IMG/VR virus record: IMGVR_UViG_3300003691_000030
Location: 1-37,755 of that record
Direction: 5' to 3' (one strand)
Length of the DNA: 37,755 nucleotides
DNA from: a virus
In this document: positions 22,404-31,442 of the stretch, in pieces
How positions within the stretch are numbered: the stretch's first letter is position 1
How the letters are laid out: each line of letters opens with the position of its first letter
Made by a program: the position numbers and the translations under genes
The notes under the pieces: model-generated
The model's input: only the letters and a program-made list of their open reading frames with translations
What the model was told of the DNA's origin: nothing
Database searches by the model: none

Positions 22404-23226
22404 TAAAAGTCCATCTTTGTCTACATTATCATCTACTATAAAACAAGGTGTATTAGCAGCTCTTAAAGATCTCCATACTGCTATGCCTGGGATAGTAGAA
22501 AGTTTCGATGCGACTACACAATTAGCTACTATTCAACCGGCTATAAGAAGAATATTTATCACTAGAGATGGTGACACCGAGATCCTAACTCCATCTGATC
22601 TACCTCTTCTTATTAATGTACCAGTAGTATTTCCAAGGGGAGGTGGATTCTCATTAACGTTCCCAGTTGAAAAGGGAGACGAATGCCTATTGGTATTTTG
22701 TGAACGATCTATAGACAATTGGCATAAGACAGGAAAAGTTAAAAAACCAGGAGCTAGGAGATTCCATAGTTTAAGCGACGCTACTGCCTTCGTAGGTTTG
22801 TCTTCTGTTCCAAATAAAATTCCTAATTACGATCCTATTAATGTCCAATTAAAGAAAGACGACGGATCAGTATTTATAAGATTGAATGACGATACCAGTT
22901 TAGATATCCATGCCGATAGCGATATAAATATAACTACTGATTCAGATATAATAGCGACATGTAATAATATAAATGCTACTGCTACTACTAAAGCTATTGT
23001 AATCGCACCTGATATAGAATTAACAGGTAACGTATTAATAACAGGTACATTAGATGTTACAGACGTAGTAACTGCTCCAACTGGAAATATCACTCAAGTT
23101 AATTCTACTAATGTCGCTGCTACTACTAGTTTGACTGTAGCTAGTAAAGAGATGTCAGGTCATACTCATCCTCAAGGTAATGATGCTAATGGTGATAGTC
23201 AAGTTAATACAGGAGGTCCAGTATGA
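22396..23226 (+). CDS. Baseplate spike protein (Gp138 N-terminal / gpV-like)
   Basis: The central membrane-puncturing spike. Residues 15-140 fit the Gp138-type OB-fold region (PGIVESFDATTQLATIQPAI, LPLLINVPVVFPRGGGFSLT, FPVEKGDECLLVFCERSIDN). Residues 150-245 are a regular beta-helix needle (NITTDSDIIATCNNINATAT), and the tip ends SGHTHPQGNDANGD, whose His-x-His motif binds iron at the apex of known spikes. Overlaps the hub gene by 8 bases and the next gene by ATGA. Confidence 0.85.
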   Translation: MADKSPSLSTLSSTIKQGVLAALKDLHTAMPGIVESFDATTQLATIQPAIRRIFITRDGDTEILTPSDLPLLINVPVVFPRGGGFSLTFPVEKGDECLLVFCERSIDNWHKTGKVKKPGARRFHSLSDATAFVGLSSVPNKIPNYDPINVQLKKDDGSVFIRLNDDTSLDIHADSDINITTDSDIIATCNNINATATTKAIVIAPDIELTGNVLITGTLDVTDVVTAPTGNITQVNSTNVAATTSLTVASKEMSGHTHPQGNDANGDSQVNTGGPV

Positions 23227-23588
23227 TAGGTAGAGCTTTAGATTCTAATAATGATCTACTAGTAAGAAGCGGTAGTTTTGCTACAGTTGAAGACGGAGCA
23301 GAAACAGTACAACATGTACGTACTCGTCTTCAATTTTATCTAGGTGAATGGTTTTTAGACTTACTAGCGGGGGTTCCTTATCATCAACAGATATTTACAA
23401 AACCTGCGAACTTAGCTAATATAGAATCGATATTTAAGACAAAAATACTTAATACTCCAGGTGTAGAAAGATTGATTGAATTTTCTATGGACTATGAAGG
23501 GGATTCGGTTAGGAAGCATACAGTGTCTTTTTCAGCAGAAACAATTTACGGTGTCATAGATAATTTAAAGGTGACAATCAATGTCTGA
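23223..23588 (+). CDS. Baseplate wedge / sheath initiator (gp25/W-like)
   Basis: A 121-residue wedge protein. Features of the gp25/Mu gp46 group: LVRSGSFATVEDGAETVQHV, RTRLQFYLGEWFLDLLAGVP (with the conserved LxxxxGExxxD/xxxGVPY), IFKTKILNTPGVERLIEFSM. It starts the wedge and nucleates the sheath. Overlaps the spike gene before it (ATGA) and the J-like gene after it (8 bases). Confidence 0.85.
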   Translation: MIGRALDSNNDLLVRSGSFATVEDGAETVQHVRTRLQFYLGEWFLDLLAGVPYHQQIFTKPANLANIESIFKTKILNTPGVERLIEFSMDYEGDSVRKHTVSFSAETIYGVIDNLKVTINV

Positions 23589-24771
23589 ATTCGGTATATC
23601 CCCAGAAGGATTTAAGCGTAAACGTTTAGATCAATTATTAGAAGAATTGAACGATGAAGTAAAGTCTATATTTGGTGATAATTTTAACGTATCCCCCGAA
23701 TCCCCAGACGGTCAAATTAATGGTACAATTTCAGAATCCAATGCTAATTTATGGGAGATAGCCGAGGAAGCATATAACGCATTTAATCCTTCTTCAGTTA
23801 CAGGGGTAGCTCAATCTAATTTAGTACAATTAAATGGTATAACTCGCTTACCAGCTACTTCTTCAAGAGCTCAATTAACATTAACAGGAACAGCGTTAAC
23901 AGTAATACCGTTAGGTAGTCTTGTTAGTACTAGCGATACTGGAGATCAATTTGCTACCGAATTAGAAATAACTTTAGATGGAGCAGGGAATGGATCTGTA
24001 TTCGCATCATCAGTTGAAGATGGGTTACCTCTAACTGGTCCGGTAGCAGCTTTAGCAGGAACCTTAACAGAAATAGATACCCCTATAACAGGTTGGGGTA
24101 CAGTTACTAATTCATCCGATGCGACATTAGGTACCGATGAAGAGACAGATGTTGATCTAAGAGCTCGTAGAGAAAGATCAGTAGCTAGGGATGCTCAAGC
24201 AATTATAGATGCGATATTTGCTGCTGTATCTAATATAGCAGGGGTAACGCAAGTAACTGTATTAGAAAACGATACAGATGCAATAGATGGTAACGGATTA
24301 CCTCCTCATTCATTCCAAGTTATAGTAGTAGGTGGAGTAGATGCAGATATAGCTGATGTAATATGGTTAAAGAAACCAGCTGGGATAACTGCTTTTGGTA
24401 GTACTCTTGTATCTGTTGATGACAGCCAGGGTATTCCTCATGATATATCTTTTTCTAGACCGACTACTGTTGATATCTATGTTATAGTTAATCTAACAAC
24501 AGATAGTGATTATCCTACTAACGGTGATGACTTAGTCAAGCAAGCGATAGTCGACTATGCTAATGGTGATTTAGTTTCCGGTAGAGGGTTCTCATTATCT
24601 GAGGATGTTATATTCACCAGATTATATACTCCTATTAACTCTGTTCAGGGTCACGAGATAGATAGTTTATTTATAGATATTACCCCTGTTCCTACTACTA
24701 CTGCTAATATCCCTATATCAGCTACTGAGACTTCCAATTTCCTAGTAGTTAATATTACGGTAAATTCATAA
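23581..24771 (+). CDS. Baseplate J-like wedge protein
   Basis: The main baseplate wedge, like Mu gp47 or P2 gpJ. Start ISPEGFKRKRLDQLLEELND, SPESPDGQINGTISESNANL and AEEAYNAFNPSSVTGVAQSN (about 40-85), then GTDEETDVDLRARRERSVAR (about 186-205), the J-like motif, and AIDGNGLPPHSFQVIVVGGV followed by a beta-rich C-terminus. 396 residues. Overlaps the next gene by TAATG. Confidence 0.9.
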   Translation: MSEFGISPEGFKRKRLDQLLEELNDEVKSIFGDNFNVSPESPDGQINGTISESNANLWEIAEEAYNAFNPSSVTGVAQSNLVQLNGITRLPATSSRAQLTLTGTALTVIPLGSLVSTSDTGDQFATELEITLDGAGNGSVFASSVEDGLPLTGPVAALAGTLTEIDTPITGWGTVTNSSDATLGTDEETDVDLRARRERSVARDAQAIIDAIFAAVSNIAGVTQVTVLENDTDAIDGNGLPPHSFQVIVVGGVDADIADVIWLKKPAGITAFGSTLVSVDDSQGIPHDISFSRPTTVDIYVIVNLTTDSDYPTNGDDLVKQAIVDYANGDLVSGRGFSLSEDVIFTRLYTPINSVQGHEIDSLFIDITPVPTTTANIPISATETSNFLVVNITVNS

Positions 24772-25475
24772 TGAGCGTTATAGATCATGAAGAATTAGCT
24801 ATAAGTAGATTAGCTACTCAATTTCGTGAATCTACTAATCTAATAGCTTATATAAGAGCGTTATTATTAGAAGCTAATAATTTGGAACAAGTGTTCTGTG
24901 ATCTACTAGAGCAAAGATGGATAGACACAGCTGAAGGTGTGAATTTAGATATATTAGGTTCGATAGTAGGTCAGTCTCGTGAATTCATAGATGCAGAGAT
25001 ATTTGATTATTTTGGATTTGCTATTAATGCTCAATCTCAATCTTTCGGTACTCTTTTAGATCCGGGTATCGGAGGTAGATTTATAGCGGTAGGCGAACCT
25101 ATAAGCGGTATTAGAGAGTTAGATGATACTGAATACAGACTCTTTATTAAAGCTCGTATATCTCGTAACTCTACTTCTTCTACACCAGAAGATATTATAT
25201 CTCAAATACGTTATATATTTAACTCCCCATTAGTATTACTTGTAGACGGAGATACTAAATACGAAATAAGTATAGGTCGTAAGCTGACTTTAAATGAGAA
25301 ATCAATACTGTCTGATACTGATATTATACCTAAAACAGCTGGTGTACAAGCGACTTATGTAACAGAATTTAATAGTAATGATTTCTTTGGGTTCCAGGGA
25401 GTGCCTAATAGCGGTGGACTTGGATCTTTAATTAACCCTAGCCAAGGCGGTAAATTCGGCAACCTTATATTCTAA
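24771..25475 (+). CDS. DUF2612 baseplate protein (gp48-like)
   Basis: Second wedge protein that links baseplate to fibres, like Mu gp48. DUF2612 pattern: LEQVFCDLLEQRWIDTAEGV (about 43-62), NLDILGSIVGQSREF, FDYFGFAINAQSQSFGTLLD, LDDTEYRLFIKARISRNSTS (about 120-139), and a C-terminal FFGFQGVPNSGGLGSLINPS. 234 residues. The tail spike gene follows 11 bases later. Confidence 0.88.
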   Translation: MSVIDHEELAISRLATQFRESTNLIAYIRALLLEANNLEQVFCDLLEQRWIDTAEGVNLDILGSIVGQSREFIDAEIFDYFGFAINAQSQSFGTLLDPGIGGRFIAVGEPISGIRELDDTEYRLFIKARISRNSTSSTPEDIISQIRYIFNSPLVLLVDGDTKYEISIGRKLTLNEKSILSDTDIIPKTAGVQATYVTEFNSNDFFGFQGVPNSGGLGSLINPSQGGKFGNLIF

Positions 25476-25486
25476 CGGAGAATAAA

Positions 25487-28054
25487 ATGACACTAAAACC
25501 AGATTTAACTAGAGTATGGGCTAATACCGCTCCAGGAGCAAATGTAGTAGACCCTGACACGACCACCCCAGGAAAAGTCACCGCAGGGTGGACCGCTGAA
25601 GTACCTCCTTTTGAGCACTTTAACTTTTTACAAAAGTGGTTTACACAAGGATTAGCCCATGCTAACGAAGAAGGTATTATGGTATGGGATACCGATACTA
25701 CTTATCCTGTTAACGGCTTAGCTAAAGGTAGCGATGGTGAAATATATAGATGCGTCGTATCTCAAAATGGCAACGACCCTGTATCCGATGGAGGTGTTAA
25801 TTGGATTCTTTGGATTTTCAATATCCCTGTAGATACTGTAGCAGATATGACTTCATCCAGTTTTGCAAAAGTTGGTCAAAGTTATGTGGTAAAGGATTAC
25901 GCCACAGGTAATGGTTCTGGGGTTTTATTCTTTAATGTAGTTGCAGGAGCTGCTTCTACTCCAGACGGAGGTAAAGAAATAGACCATGATACCTTATCTG
26001 TGCATTTTGTCCAAAATTTTGGCTCGTCTATATCTTTCAAACAATACGGTATGTTTGGAACAGCGTCAAATCAAAGTGCTAAATTACAATTTTTATTTGA
26101 TTTCGTAACAGCTACTGACACTATTATAGACACTACGAACGGTGACTTTCTAATAGACAATCCTGTTTTGCTAGAATCTAATAAAAGATATAAGTTTATA
26201 GGTAATGGTAATATTGTATTAGGACCTTCGTTTGCCGAAGGAGGAGCTAATGTTAATCTTCATGTTATGACACTTAGAGGTCTTGCTCCTAGGGTAGTAA
26301 CTCCTACTGATTTATTTTATAATTACTGGAAAGAAACCACAGTCAGTGATGTCCCCAAAGGTACTAGAATATTAATATCTGACAACGACGCAGCTAATTA
26401 CTGGGATGTAGGTGGTAATAATTATAGAAATAGTATACAAACATTTGTAGACTACGCAGATACAGCTAATGATGTATTAAATTTTTATCCTGAGATTAAT
26501 TTCCCAGTGCCGTTTACAGATCTACCCACTAAGGAGATAGACTTCGCAAATATTGTTATATCTATTTATGAAGACGATATAAGAGTTATTATGGACTCTG
26601 GGATAAAGTTCACAGGTGATTTAAACACATTAGCAACTCATACAGCTAGAGCTTACGCTAAAGGTCTTTTAGTTAAGAGAGGTCGGTTTAATATTCAAGC
26701 TGAGTTTATAGAGGTTAGCGACGCACTGCGGATTGAGGAAGCTATCTGTTCTTACCAAGGTATAATGCAAGGAGGATATTCAGTAGCCGGGGGGAATGGA
26801 ATTAAACCAGTTCAAGGTTCCACTCTTTATGTTGATAATTCTACAATTACAGGATTTAGACATTCGATCGGTGTCGCTGGATCGACACAGGACGGAGCTA
26901 GCGCTTATATTTCAAATTCCGTTTTAACTGACGCGAGACAATCTAATAACTCTAGTACTTATCCTCAAGATGAAAGTAGAGCGTTAGACGGTCATGGTAA
27001 TGCACAAATAGTCCAAGCGGTTAATTGCGACATTAGAGGTGTCCAAACCGGTGGCGGAGTTATGTCAATTAGTAAGTCTAAAGTACATACTCAAATAAAC
27101 CCCTTATTCGAAATACGAGCAGGTGATGCAAAGGACAATGGGGAATTGTATTTTGACGATTGTGATTTAGTTCTTTCCCCGGATATACCAACTAATGCTG
27201 ATGTATTAGGAGGAGGTATAGGTACATTTGATTCGACAATTTATTTTGCAAAAGACGGAGGATTAGCTTCAGTAGCTACGGGTTGGAAGGTAGAATTTTC
27301 AAATGTTAGGTTTAGCGTAGCTGACGCAACAAATTACCCAACTAGTACTATTCTCCATTTGGAACCAGGTAATGTTGATTTCGCACGATTCACTATGAAA
27401 AACGGATGTACTTTCAAATTTGGAGGTACGAATATTCGCGAGATAGCAATAGATCCTAAGGTTAATAACGGTGAGATCGACCTAGGCGATACTAAGTTTT
27501 TAGGTTGCGGAGTTACTGTAGGAGTAAGAAACTCTACAGTAGGAACACTATGGCAAAGTATTAAGGTAGGTAAGGTTCAAGTTTTAAATACAGATACTAC
27601 CGCAGGTCAATTCTTCTCAACAGGTATGCAGTTACACGGAGATACAACAGTATCGAGTAACAATAGGAAAATTTCCGTAGACGGGTTAGAAATGGAAACA
27701 TTTGGTAATACAGCGGGATTTACAATGAACGCTTGTGTTTGGGAAGAAGTATCTGTTTTAAATAGTAGTGTTATATTCACTGATTCAGCAGGCACGTTAG
27801 GCCATGCTATACGTGTCGATAGGAATCAAAATGTTTTAAATCTTGAACATTTCTTAGCTCATATAGGTAATAATAGGATTAATGATGAAGCGACTGTACT
27901 TGATGCAAGTCCGACTATCATCACAGGTATACAAATTAACGGGTTAAATTTATCAGGTAGCTTACCTGCTGGTTTTTTTACTACGGGTACTAATGCTGTT
28001 AAAGGATCCGTTACTAAATTAGCTTCAACAGGGACCGCGTTAGCAGGAGTGTAA
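25487..28054 (+). CDS. Tail spike / fibre with predicted beta-helix
   Basis: The host-binding protein, 855 residues. The N-terminal 60 residues (LKPDLTRVWANTAPGANVVD; VPPFEHFNFLQKWFTQGL) are a common virion-attachment module of tail fibres. A small domain follows (VWDTDTTYPVNGLAKGSDGE; GGVNWILW), then from about residue 120 a tailspike-like region (FKQYGMFGTASNQSAKLQFL) leading into a right-handed beta-helix pattern with many short strands and Asn/Asp turns (DNSTITGFRHSIGVAG; YISNSVLTDARQSNNSS). Such spikes often cleave surface polysaccharide, but I cannot point to catalytic residues. No chaperone gene follows. The C-terminus (SLPAGFFTTGTNAVKGSVTK) is likely the trimer tip. Confidence 0.78.
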   Translation: MTLKPDLTRVWANTAPGANVVDPDTTTPGKVTAGWTAEVPPFEHFNFLQKWFTQGLAHANEEGIMVWDTDTTYPVNGLAKGSDGEIYRCVVSQNGNDPVSDGGVNWILWIFNIPVDTVADMTSSSFAKVGQSYVVKDYATGNGSGVLFFNVVAGAASTPDGGKEIDHDTLSVHFVQNFGSSISFKQYGMFGTASNQSAKLQFLFDFVTATDTIIDTTNGDFLIDNPVLLESNKRYKFIGNGNIVLGPSFAEGGANVNLHVMTLRGLAPRVVTPTDLFYNYWKETTVSDVPKGTRILISDNDAANYWDVGGNNYRNSIQTFVDYADTANDVLNFYPEINFPVPFTDLPTKEIDFANIVISIYEDDIRVIMDSGIKFTGDLNTLATHTARAYAKGLLVKRGRFNIQAEFIEVSDALRIEEAICSYQGIMQGGYSVAGGNGIKPVQGSTLYVDNSTITGFRHSIGVAGSTQDGASAYISNSVLTDARQSNNSSTYPQDESRALDGHGNAQIVQAVNCDIRGVQTGGGVMSISKSKVHTQINPLFEIRAGDAKDNGELYFDDCDLVLSPDIPTNADVLGGGIGTFDSTIYFAKDGGLASVATGWKVEFSNVRFSVADATNYPTSTILHLEPGNVDFARFTMKNGCTFKFGGTNIREIAIDPKVNNGEIDLGDTKFLGCGVTVGVRNSTVGTLWQSIKVGKVQVLNTDTTAGQFFSTGMQLHGDTTVSSNNRKISVDGLEMETFGNTAGFTMNACVWEEVSVLNSSVIFTDSAGTLGHAIRVDRNQNVLNLEHFLAHIGNNRINDEATVLDASPTIITGIQINGLNLSGSLPAGFFTTGTNAVKGSVTKLASTGTALAGV

Positions 28055-28059
28055 AATTA

Positions 28060-28431
28060 ATGAATTGGCCTTTTGCTAATTTTACTTATGAGGAGGTATG
28101 TTGTCCGTGTTGCGGGGAACTACCTCCTCAGTCTTATAGTTCAATAGTAAAATTACAATGGGTTAGAGATTATTTAGGGTGCCCTATATATCTTAACTCT
28201 GCTCATCGTTGTTGGTTACATAATGTATTAGTAAGGGGTGCTCCCTTATCAATGCATAAACTAATTGCATTTGATATACCCGTAACTAATAAGAATAGAT
28301 TTATAATATTAGAAGTTTGTAAGTTAGCTGGGTTTACAGGGTTCGGTTACTATAAGACATTTTTACACGTTGATTGTGGTCGACCTAGATATTGGTATGG
28401 TAAAGATGCGAGGCAATTATGGAATGGTTAA
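28060..28431 (+). CDS. M15-family peptidase endolysin
   Basis: Cleaves peptidoglycan cross-links at lysis. The zinc site of M15A-type D-Ala-D-Ala peptidases is complete: LNSAHRCWLHN (with Arg50), APLSMHKLIAFDI (His66, Asp72) and FLHVDCG (His103). An N-terminal CCPCCGE, as often found in this group, may hold a structural metal. 123 residues is the bare catalytic domain; no signal peptide, so it depends on the holin. Its 3' end overlaps the holin gene by 13 bases. Confidence 0.88.
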   Translation: MNWPFANFTYEEVCCPCCGELPPQSYSSIVKLQWVRDYLGCPIYLNSAHRCWLHNVLVRGAPLSMHKLIAFDIPVTNKNRFIILEVCKLAGFTGFGYYKTFLHVDCGRPRYWYGKDARQLWNG

Positions 28432-28934
28432 CAGATCTATTAGGTACAGGCGCAAGTGTAGCAAGCGGAGGACTTTTCGGGCTGTTCGGATCAGTCGTTG
28501 GAGTATTCGCAAAGGTATATCAAGAGAAGCAAAGACAGGAGTGGGAACAGAAGAAGTGGGATCAGGAAGTGAAGATGCAAGAGCTACAGATGCAGGCTCA
28601 AGCTCAGGAGACTGAACAGGAAGTTATACTAGCTAATGTTAATGGTAGTTGGAACGGACTAAGTAGTTCTCAGGAGTTCGCTTCTAAGACAGGTAAGACC
28701 CATATGTGGGTTAACGATAGTAAGGCGATGTTCAGACCTTTCCTAACTGTAACACTATGGGTTATAGCTGCATGGGTATTCTACTATGTAGCGGGTAAAG
28801 GTCTAGCAGCTTTAAGTCAAGCAGAAGTTAATGAACTTATCAAATATATGGTATACTCGATATTCTTCTCTGCTAGTACTGCTACTATGTGGTGGTTCGG
28901 GGATAGAGCTCTAACCCCTCCTAATCTTAAATAA
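28419..28934 (+). CDS. Holin-like protein (GTA 3TM holin type)
   Basis: Forms the inner-membrane lesion releasing the endolysin. The first hydrophobic segment (GASVASGGLFGLFGSVVGVF, about 10-29) is followed by a Gln/Glu-rich coiled coil (EKQRQEWEQKKWDQEVKMQE), then FRPFLTVTLWVIAAWVFYYV (about 106-125) and KYMVYSIFFSASTATMWWFG (about 142-161). The end FGDRALTPP is typical of the 3TM holin family known from gene-transfer agents. It overlaps the endolysin gene upstream and, at its stop, the convergent helicase gene by 8 bases. Confidence 0.78.
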   Translation: MEWLTDLLGTGASVASGGLFGLFGSVVGVFAKVYQEKQRQEWEQKKWDQEVKMQELQMQAQAQETEQEVILANVNGSWNGLSSSQEFASKTGKTHMWVNDSKAMFRPFLTVTLWVIAAWVFYYVAGKGLAALSQAEVNELIKYMVYSIFFSASTATMWWFGDRALTPPNLK

Positions 28935-28938
28935 GATT
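28923..28938. other. AT-rich inverted repeat between convergent gene ends
   Basis: AATCTT / AAGATT around AAAT at the point where the rightward holin gene and the leftward helicase gene end, overlapping by 8 bases. The stem is weak and lacks a proper T-tract, so it is at best a poor bidirectional terminator. I see no better terminator here. Confidence 0.3.
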
Positions 28939-30354
28939 TAGACGGTATTGTTTTAGTGCTTCTCTAAGATCACGTTGTTGCTCCGCTCGTTCTCCTAAGC
29001 GGAGCATCATAGCCTCGTCCACTGTCCCTTCAGCTATTAAGTGATGTACCCTAACGTAACTACCTGTTACCCCTTGTCTCCATATTCTAAATATAAATTG
29101 CAAATAATATTCTAAATTCCATGTTAAGCTGAACCAACATATATCGTTACCTGTTTCTTGTAGGTTCAAACCATGAGCCATAGAAGCAGGCTGGCATAAT
29201 AGTATAGGTAACTTCCCAGCGTTCCAATCATCTTCCAACTGCTTAGACTTACGAGGGGAAACGCCTCCTCCTATGTATGGTATATCTTTTCCTAGTAGGT
29301 TTTTAATAGCTTCCAAGTCGTGCTTGTAGTGGTAAGATATTAATAAGGGTTTACCGTTAAGCTCGTCTATTAAATCCTCAAGAGCCTCTATTTTGGCCTT
29401 ATGAACATGTATAGTTTTTCTAGTTTTCTTAAACTCCCTAATCTCATCGTCATCCAAATCCTCAGGTATATCTTCATAAATCTTACCATTAGCTATTTGG
29501 TGACACTTCATACTAGCTTGAGCAGTAGCTTCAGCTGATATCTCAGAGTCTCCTAGCTCAGTAAAGAAATCCTTCTCCATTTCCTTATAATGTTTATGAG
29601 CTTTAGTAGGTAGCTTTATAATTATATCGTTGAACAATAATTCAGGCATGTCCAGATAATCTTTAGAGGACATCTCTAATACTAACGGAGCTATTGCTTC
29701 CTGTATTTGCTCAGCAGCGAAATCTTTAATCTCCCAGTTGTATTTATCCCAGTCATTTGCTGAGAAATATTTACTGCGGAACTCACAGAAGTTAATACCT
29801 AAGGATTTACCTTCATCTAAGATATATATCTGGGACCACAGATCTAATAGACTTTTGGGAGAAGGTGTACCGGTCATTATATGTCTACGTTTAAATAGAG
29901 GTAACATATCGATAAGATATTGAAACCTATTAGATTCATATGACTTAAACTTGGTACTTTCATCAACCCATAATGTGTCGAATGGGGATTTCTTACCTGC
30001 TCGAAAACCTTCTAATAATTCAGAATGTAACCACTTAAGAGCTTCAGGATTAATAAGATAGATATCCTTATGTTCTCCCCATAAAGTGTCTTTGGTTTGA
30101 TCGTGTAATATAGTACATCTAATATTGTTAAAGTTAATCCACTTGGTTATTTCTTCCGGCCATACGCTATATATTACACGTAAAGGAGCTATTAATAAGA
30201 CTCCTTTTATCCTATTAGACCCTCTTAATAATTTTATAGCAGATAAGCTAATGGATGTTTTACCTAATCCCGGGTCCAAAAACAAAGCAGAACGATCATT
30301 AGATATTAAGAAACTGATACCTGTACGTTGATAACAATGAGCATCCCATATCAT
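28927..30354 (-). CDS. Snf2-like superfamily 2 DNA helicase
   Basis: An ATP-driven DNA translocase or helicase, 475 residues. Motif I is FLDPGLGKT (25-33), motif II WVDEST (129-134, DExx form), motif III MTGTPSP (160-166), and near the C-terminus LCQPASMAHGLNLQE and FRIWRQGVTGSYVRVHHLIA (motifs V and VI; the usual RxHRxGQ is here RIWRQG). This pattern is that of the small phage Snf2-like helicases next to VRR-NUC and polymerase genes. AAGGAAG upstream and a TAATG overlap with the gene before it support the start. It is the last gene of the leftward replication group in this window. Confidence 0.88.
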   Translation of the reverse strand: MIWDAHCYQRTGISFLISNDRSALFLDPGLGKTSISLSAIKLLRGSNRIKGVLLIAPLRVIYSVWPEEITKWINFNNIRCTILHDQTKDTLWGEHKDIYLINPEALKWLHSELLEGFRAGKKSPFDTLWVDESTKFKSYESNRFQYLIDMLPLFKRRHIMTGTPSPKSLLDLWSQIYILDEGKSLGINFCEFRSKYFSANDWDKYNWEIKDFAAEQIQEAIAPLVLEMSSKDYLDMPELLFNDIIIKLPTKAHKHYKEMEKDFFTELGDSEISAEATAQASMKCHQIANGKIYEDIPEDLDDDEIREFKKTRKTIHVHKAKIEALEDLIDELNGKPLLISYHYKHDLEAIKNLLGKDIPYIGGGVSPRKSKQLEDDWNAGKLPILLCQPASMAHGLNLQETGNDICWFSLTWNLEYYLQFIFRIWRQGVTGSYVRVHHLIAEGTVDEAMMLRLGERAEQQRDLREALKQYRLNLI

Positions 30355-30545
30355 TAAGTTAACTTCCTTAATATCTTAATCTCTATGCCTATAGTTTTAT
30401 TTATAAAAACCCATAATATAGTAGCTATACTGAATAGGATTTTAGAAGAGATACCTCCGTCTATCCATATGGCTAATAATGATAATATGGCTATTAAGGT
30501 ACGAGTTAGATTTAGTAGTATAATCCTTTCATATTGAGTGGACAT
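30354..30545 (-). CDS. Small membrane protein (63 aa)
   Basis: Not recognised. Two hydrophobic helices: about TLIAILSLLAIWI and ILFSIATILWVFI, with short ends. I prefer the ATG at 30545, which has GGTGA five bases upstream; the ATG at 30557 adds four residues. Its stop overlaps the helicase start (TAATG), so it is translated with the helicase. The 39 bases between it and the VRR-NUC gene hold nothing I recognise. Confidence 0.5.
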   Translation of the reverse strand: MSTQYERIILLNLTRTLIAILSLLAIWIDGGISSKILFSIATILWVFINKTIGIEIKILRKLT

Positions 30546-30596
30546 TAGATTCACCATTGATATTCGTCTATTTCATGTAAGACTATTATTTCACAT

Positions 30597-30941
30597 CTAC
30601 TCATCAAAAGCAAGAAACGAATCTAATATAGTTTCAGCTTGTCCTATCTCATCGCATACGTAATATTCAAATCCGAAGGACTCAAGTAAGATCTGAACTT
30701 TTACTTGAAGGGGGGATTGAGGTTTATCTTTACGCTTAAATTCTATAAAGAAGATACGACTACCTGGGCATAGTACTGTTCTATCCGGGAATCCTTTCTT
30801 ATTGAGATATATTAATTTTAAAGCGTTGCATCTTTTTCGCTTAGCATATTTACAGAAATGACTTTCTATATCAGCTTCAGCTATTTCGGATTCTTTGAAT
30901 TTACGCTTAGTAGCGTTAGATAGGAAATCTTGAATGGACAT
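30597..30941 (-). CDS. VRR-NUC domain nuclease
   Basis: A PD-(D/E)xK-fold nuclease of the VRR-NUC type, which in phages is a stand-alone domain thought to cut branched DNA such as Holliday junctions or flaps. Key residues: KGFPDRTVL (Asp53), FFIEFKRK (Glu67, Lys69) and the following SPLQVKVQ (Gln79); then ESFGFEYYVCDE. The open frame extends to 30998, but ATG 30941 has AAGG upstream, and the extra residues do not look like the family. 114 residues. A 155-base leader with a paired TACA-N-TGTA repeat lies before it. Confidence 0.85.
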   Translation of the reverse strand: MSIQDFLSNATKRKFKESEIAEADIESHFCKYAKRKRCNALKLIYLNKKGFPDRTVLCPGSRIFFIEFKRKDKPQSPLQVKVQILLESFGFEYYVCDEIGQAETILDSFLAFDE

Positions 30942-30964
30942 AAATAACCTTACTTGTGCCCCTT

Positions 30965-31013
30965 TACACTGTACCCTCAGAGGTTGATAATCTCTCATTA
31001 AGGATACAGTGTA
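30965..31013 (-). promoter_or_regulatory. Paired TACA-N-TGTA sites in the VRR-NUC leader
   Basis: TACACTGTA (30965-30973) and TACAGTGTA (31005-31013) are each palindromic around the central base and are perfect complements of each other, 40 bp apart centre to centre (about four helical turns). They may be two operators for a dimeric DNA-binding protein, or the arms of a 9-bp RNA hairpin with an inner AGAG/CTCT stem. The remainder of the gap (31014-31096) also shows a GCGGT/ACCGC pair at 31014-31046, but no clear promoter. Confidence 0.45.
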
Positions 31014-31096
31014 GCGGTAAGCAGAGACGCCCCAACTTAATCACCGCATTGCTCTGATACTCTTAGGACATCACTCCCTACCCTCTCAGATATTCT

Positions 31097-31432
31097 TTAC
31101 AACTCTTCAGCTTCAGCTTCTGGATCTTTAGCTGCGTCACCAAACTTACGAATAGTACCTGCTAATTCAGAAGCAGCTTCCATAATAGAATCGGCTAATT
31201 TACCAACCGCTTCAGGATCGTTACTAGAGAACACTTCGTATACTTTAGCAGATAAATCACGTAGTTCAGCTTTTTGCTCACGTACATCTTTACGAGCTTG
31301 AGCTTGCACTTTACGAGCTTCTTTACGTTGTTCTTTAGTGGCGTCTAACTCTTCACGTAGTGCTTTTTGCTTCTCAGCAAGTTCTTTCTTTTGTGCGTTG
31401 ATTTGCTTTAATTGTTCAACTTTAGTTGGCAT
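31097..31432 (-). CDS. Coiled-coil protein of unknown function (111 aa)
   Basis: Not recognised. Residues 1-62 are one long, highly charged helix with heptad spacing (LKQINAQKKELAEKQKALRE; EQRKEARKVQAQARKDVREQ), and the rest is a second helical part (AVGKLADSIMEAASELAGTI) with an acidic end. Codon use is unusually regular, with many CGT and GCT, suggesting high expression; it has its own good promoter. It may be an abundant early DNA-binding or scaffold-like protein. No catalytic residues are apparent. Confidence 0.65.
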   Translation of the reverse strand: MPTKVEQLKQINAQKKELAEKQKALREELDATKEQRKEARKVQAQARKDVREQKAELRDLSAKVYEVFSSNDPEAVGKLADSIMEAASELAGTIRKFGDAAKDPEAEAEEL

Positions 31433-31442
31433 GGTATTATTT

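Noticed and set aside
28370-28615. Plus-strand frame overlapping endolysin and holin genes (81 codons)
   Set aside because: Arg/Ser-rich shadow in another frame of both genes; no ribosome site and no plausible protein features.
31014-31096. tRNA or small stable RNA in the VRR-NUC leader
   Set aside because: No cloverleaf, T-loop or anticodon arm could be built on either strand; only the short GCGGT/ACCGC pair is there.
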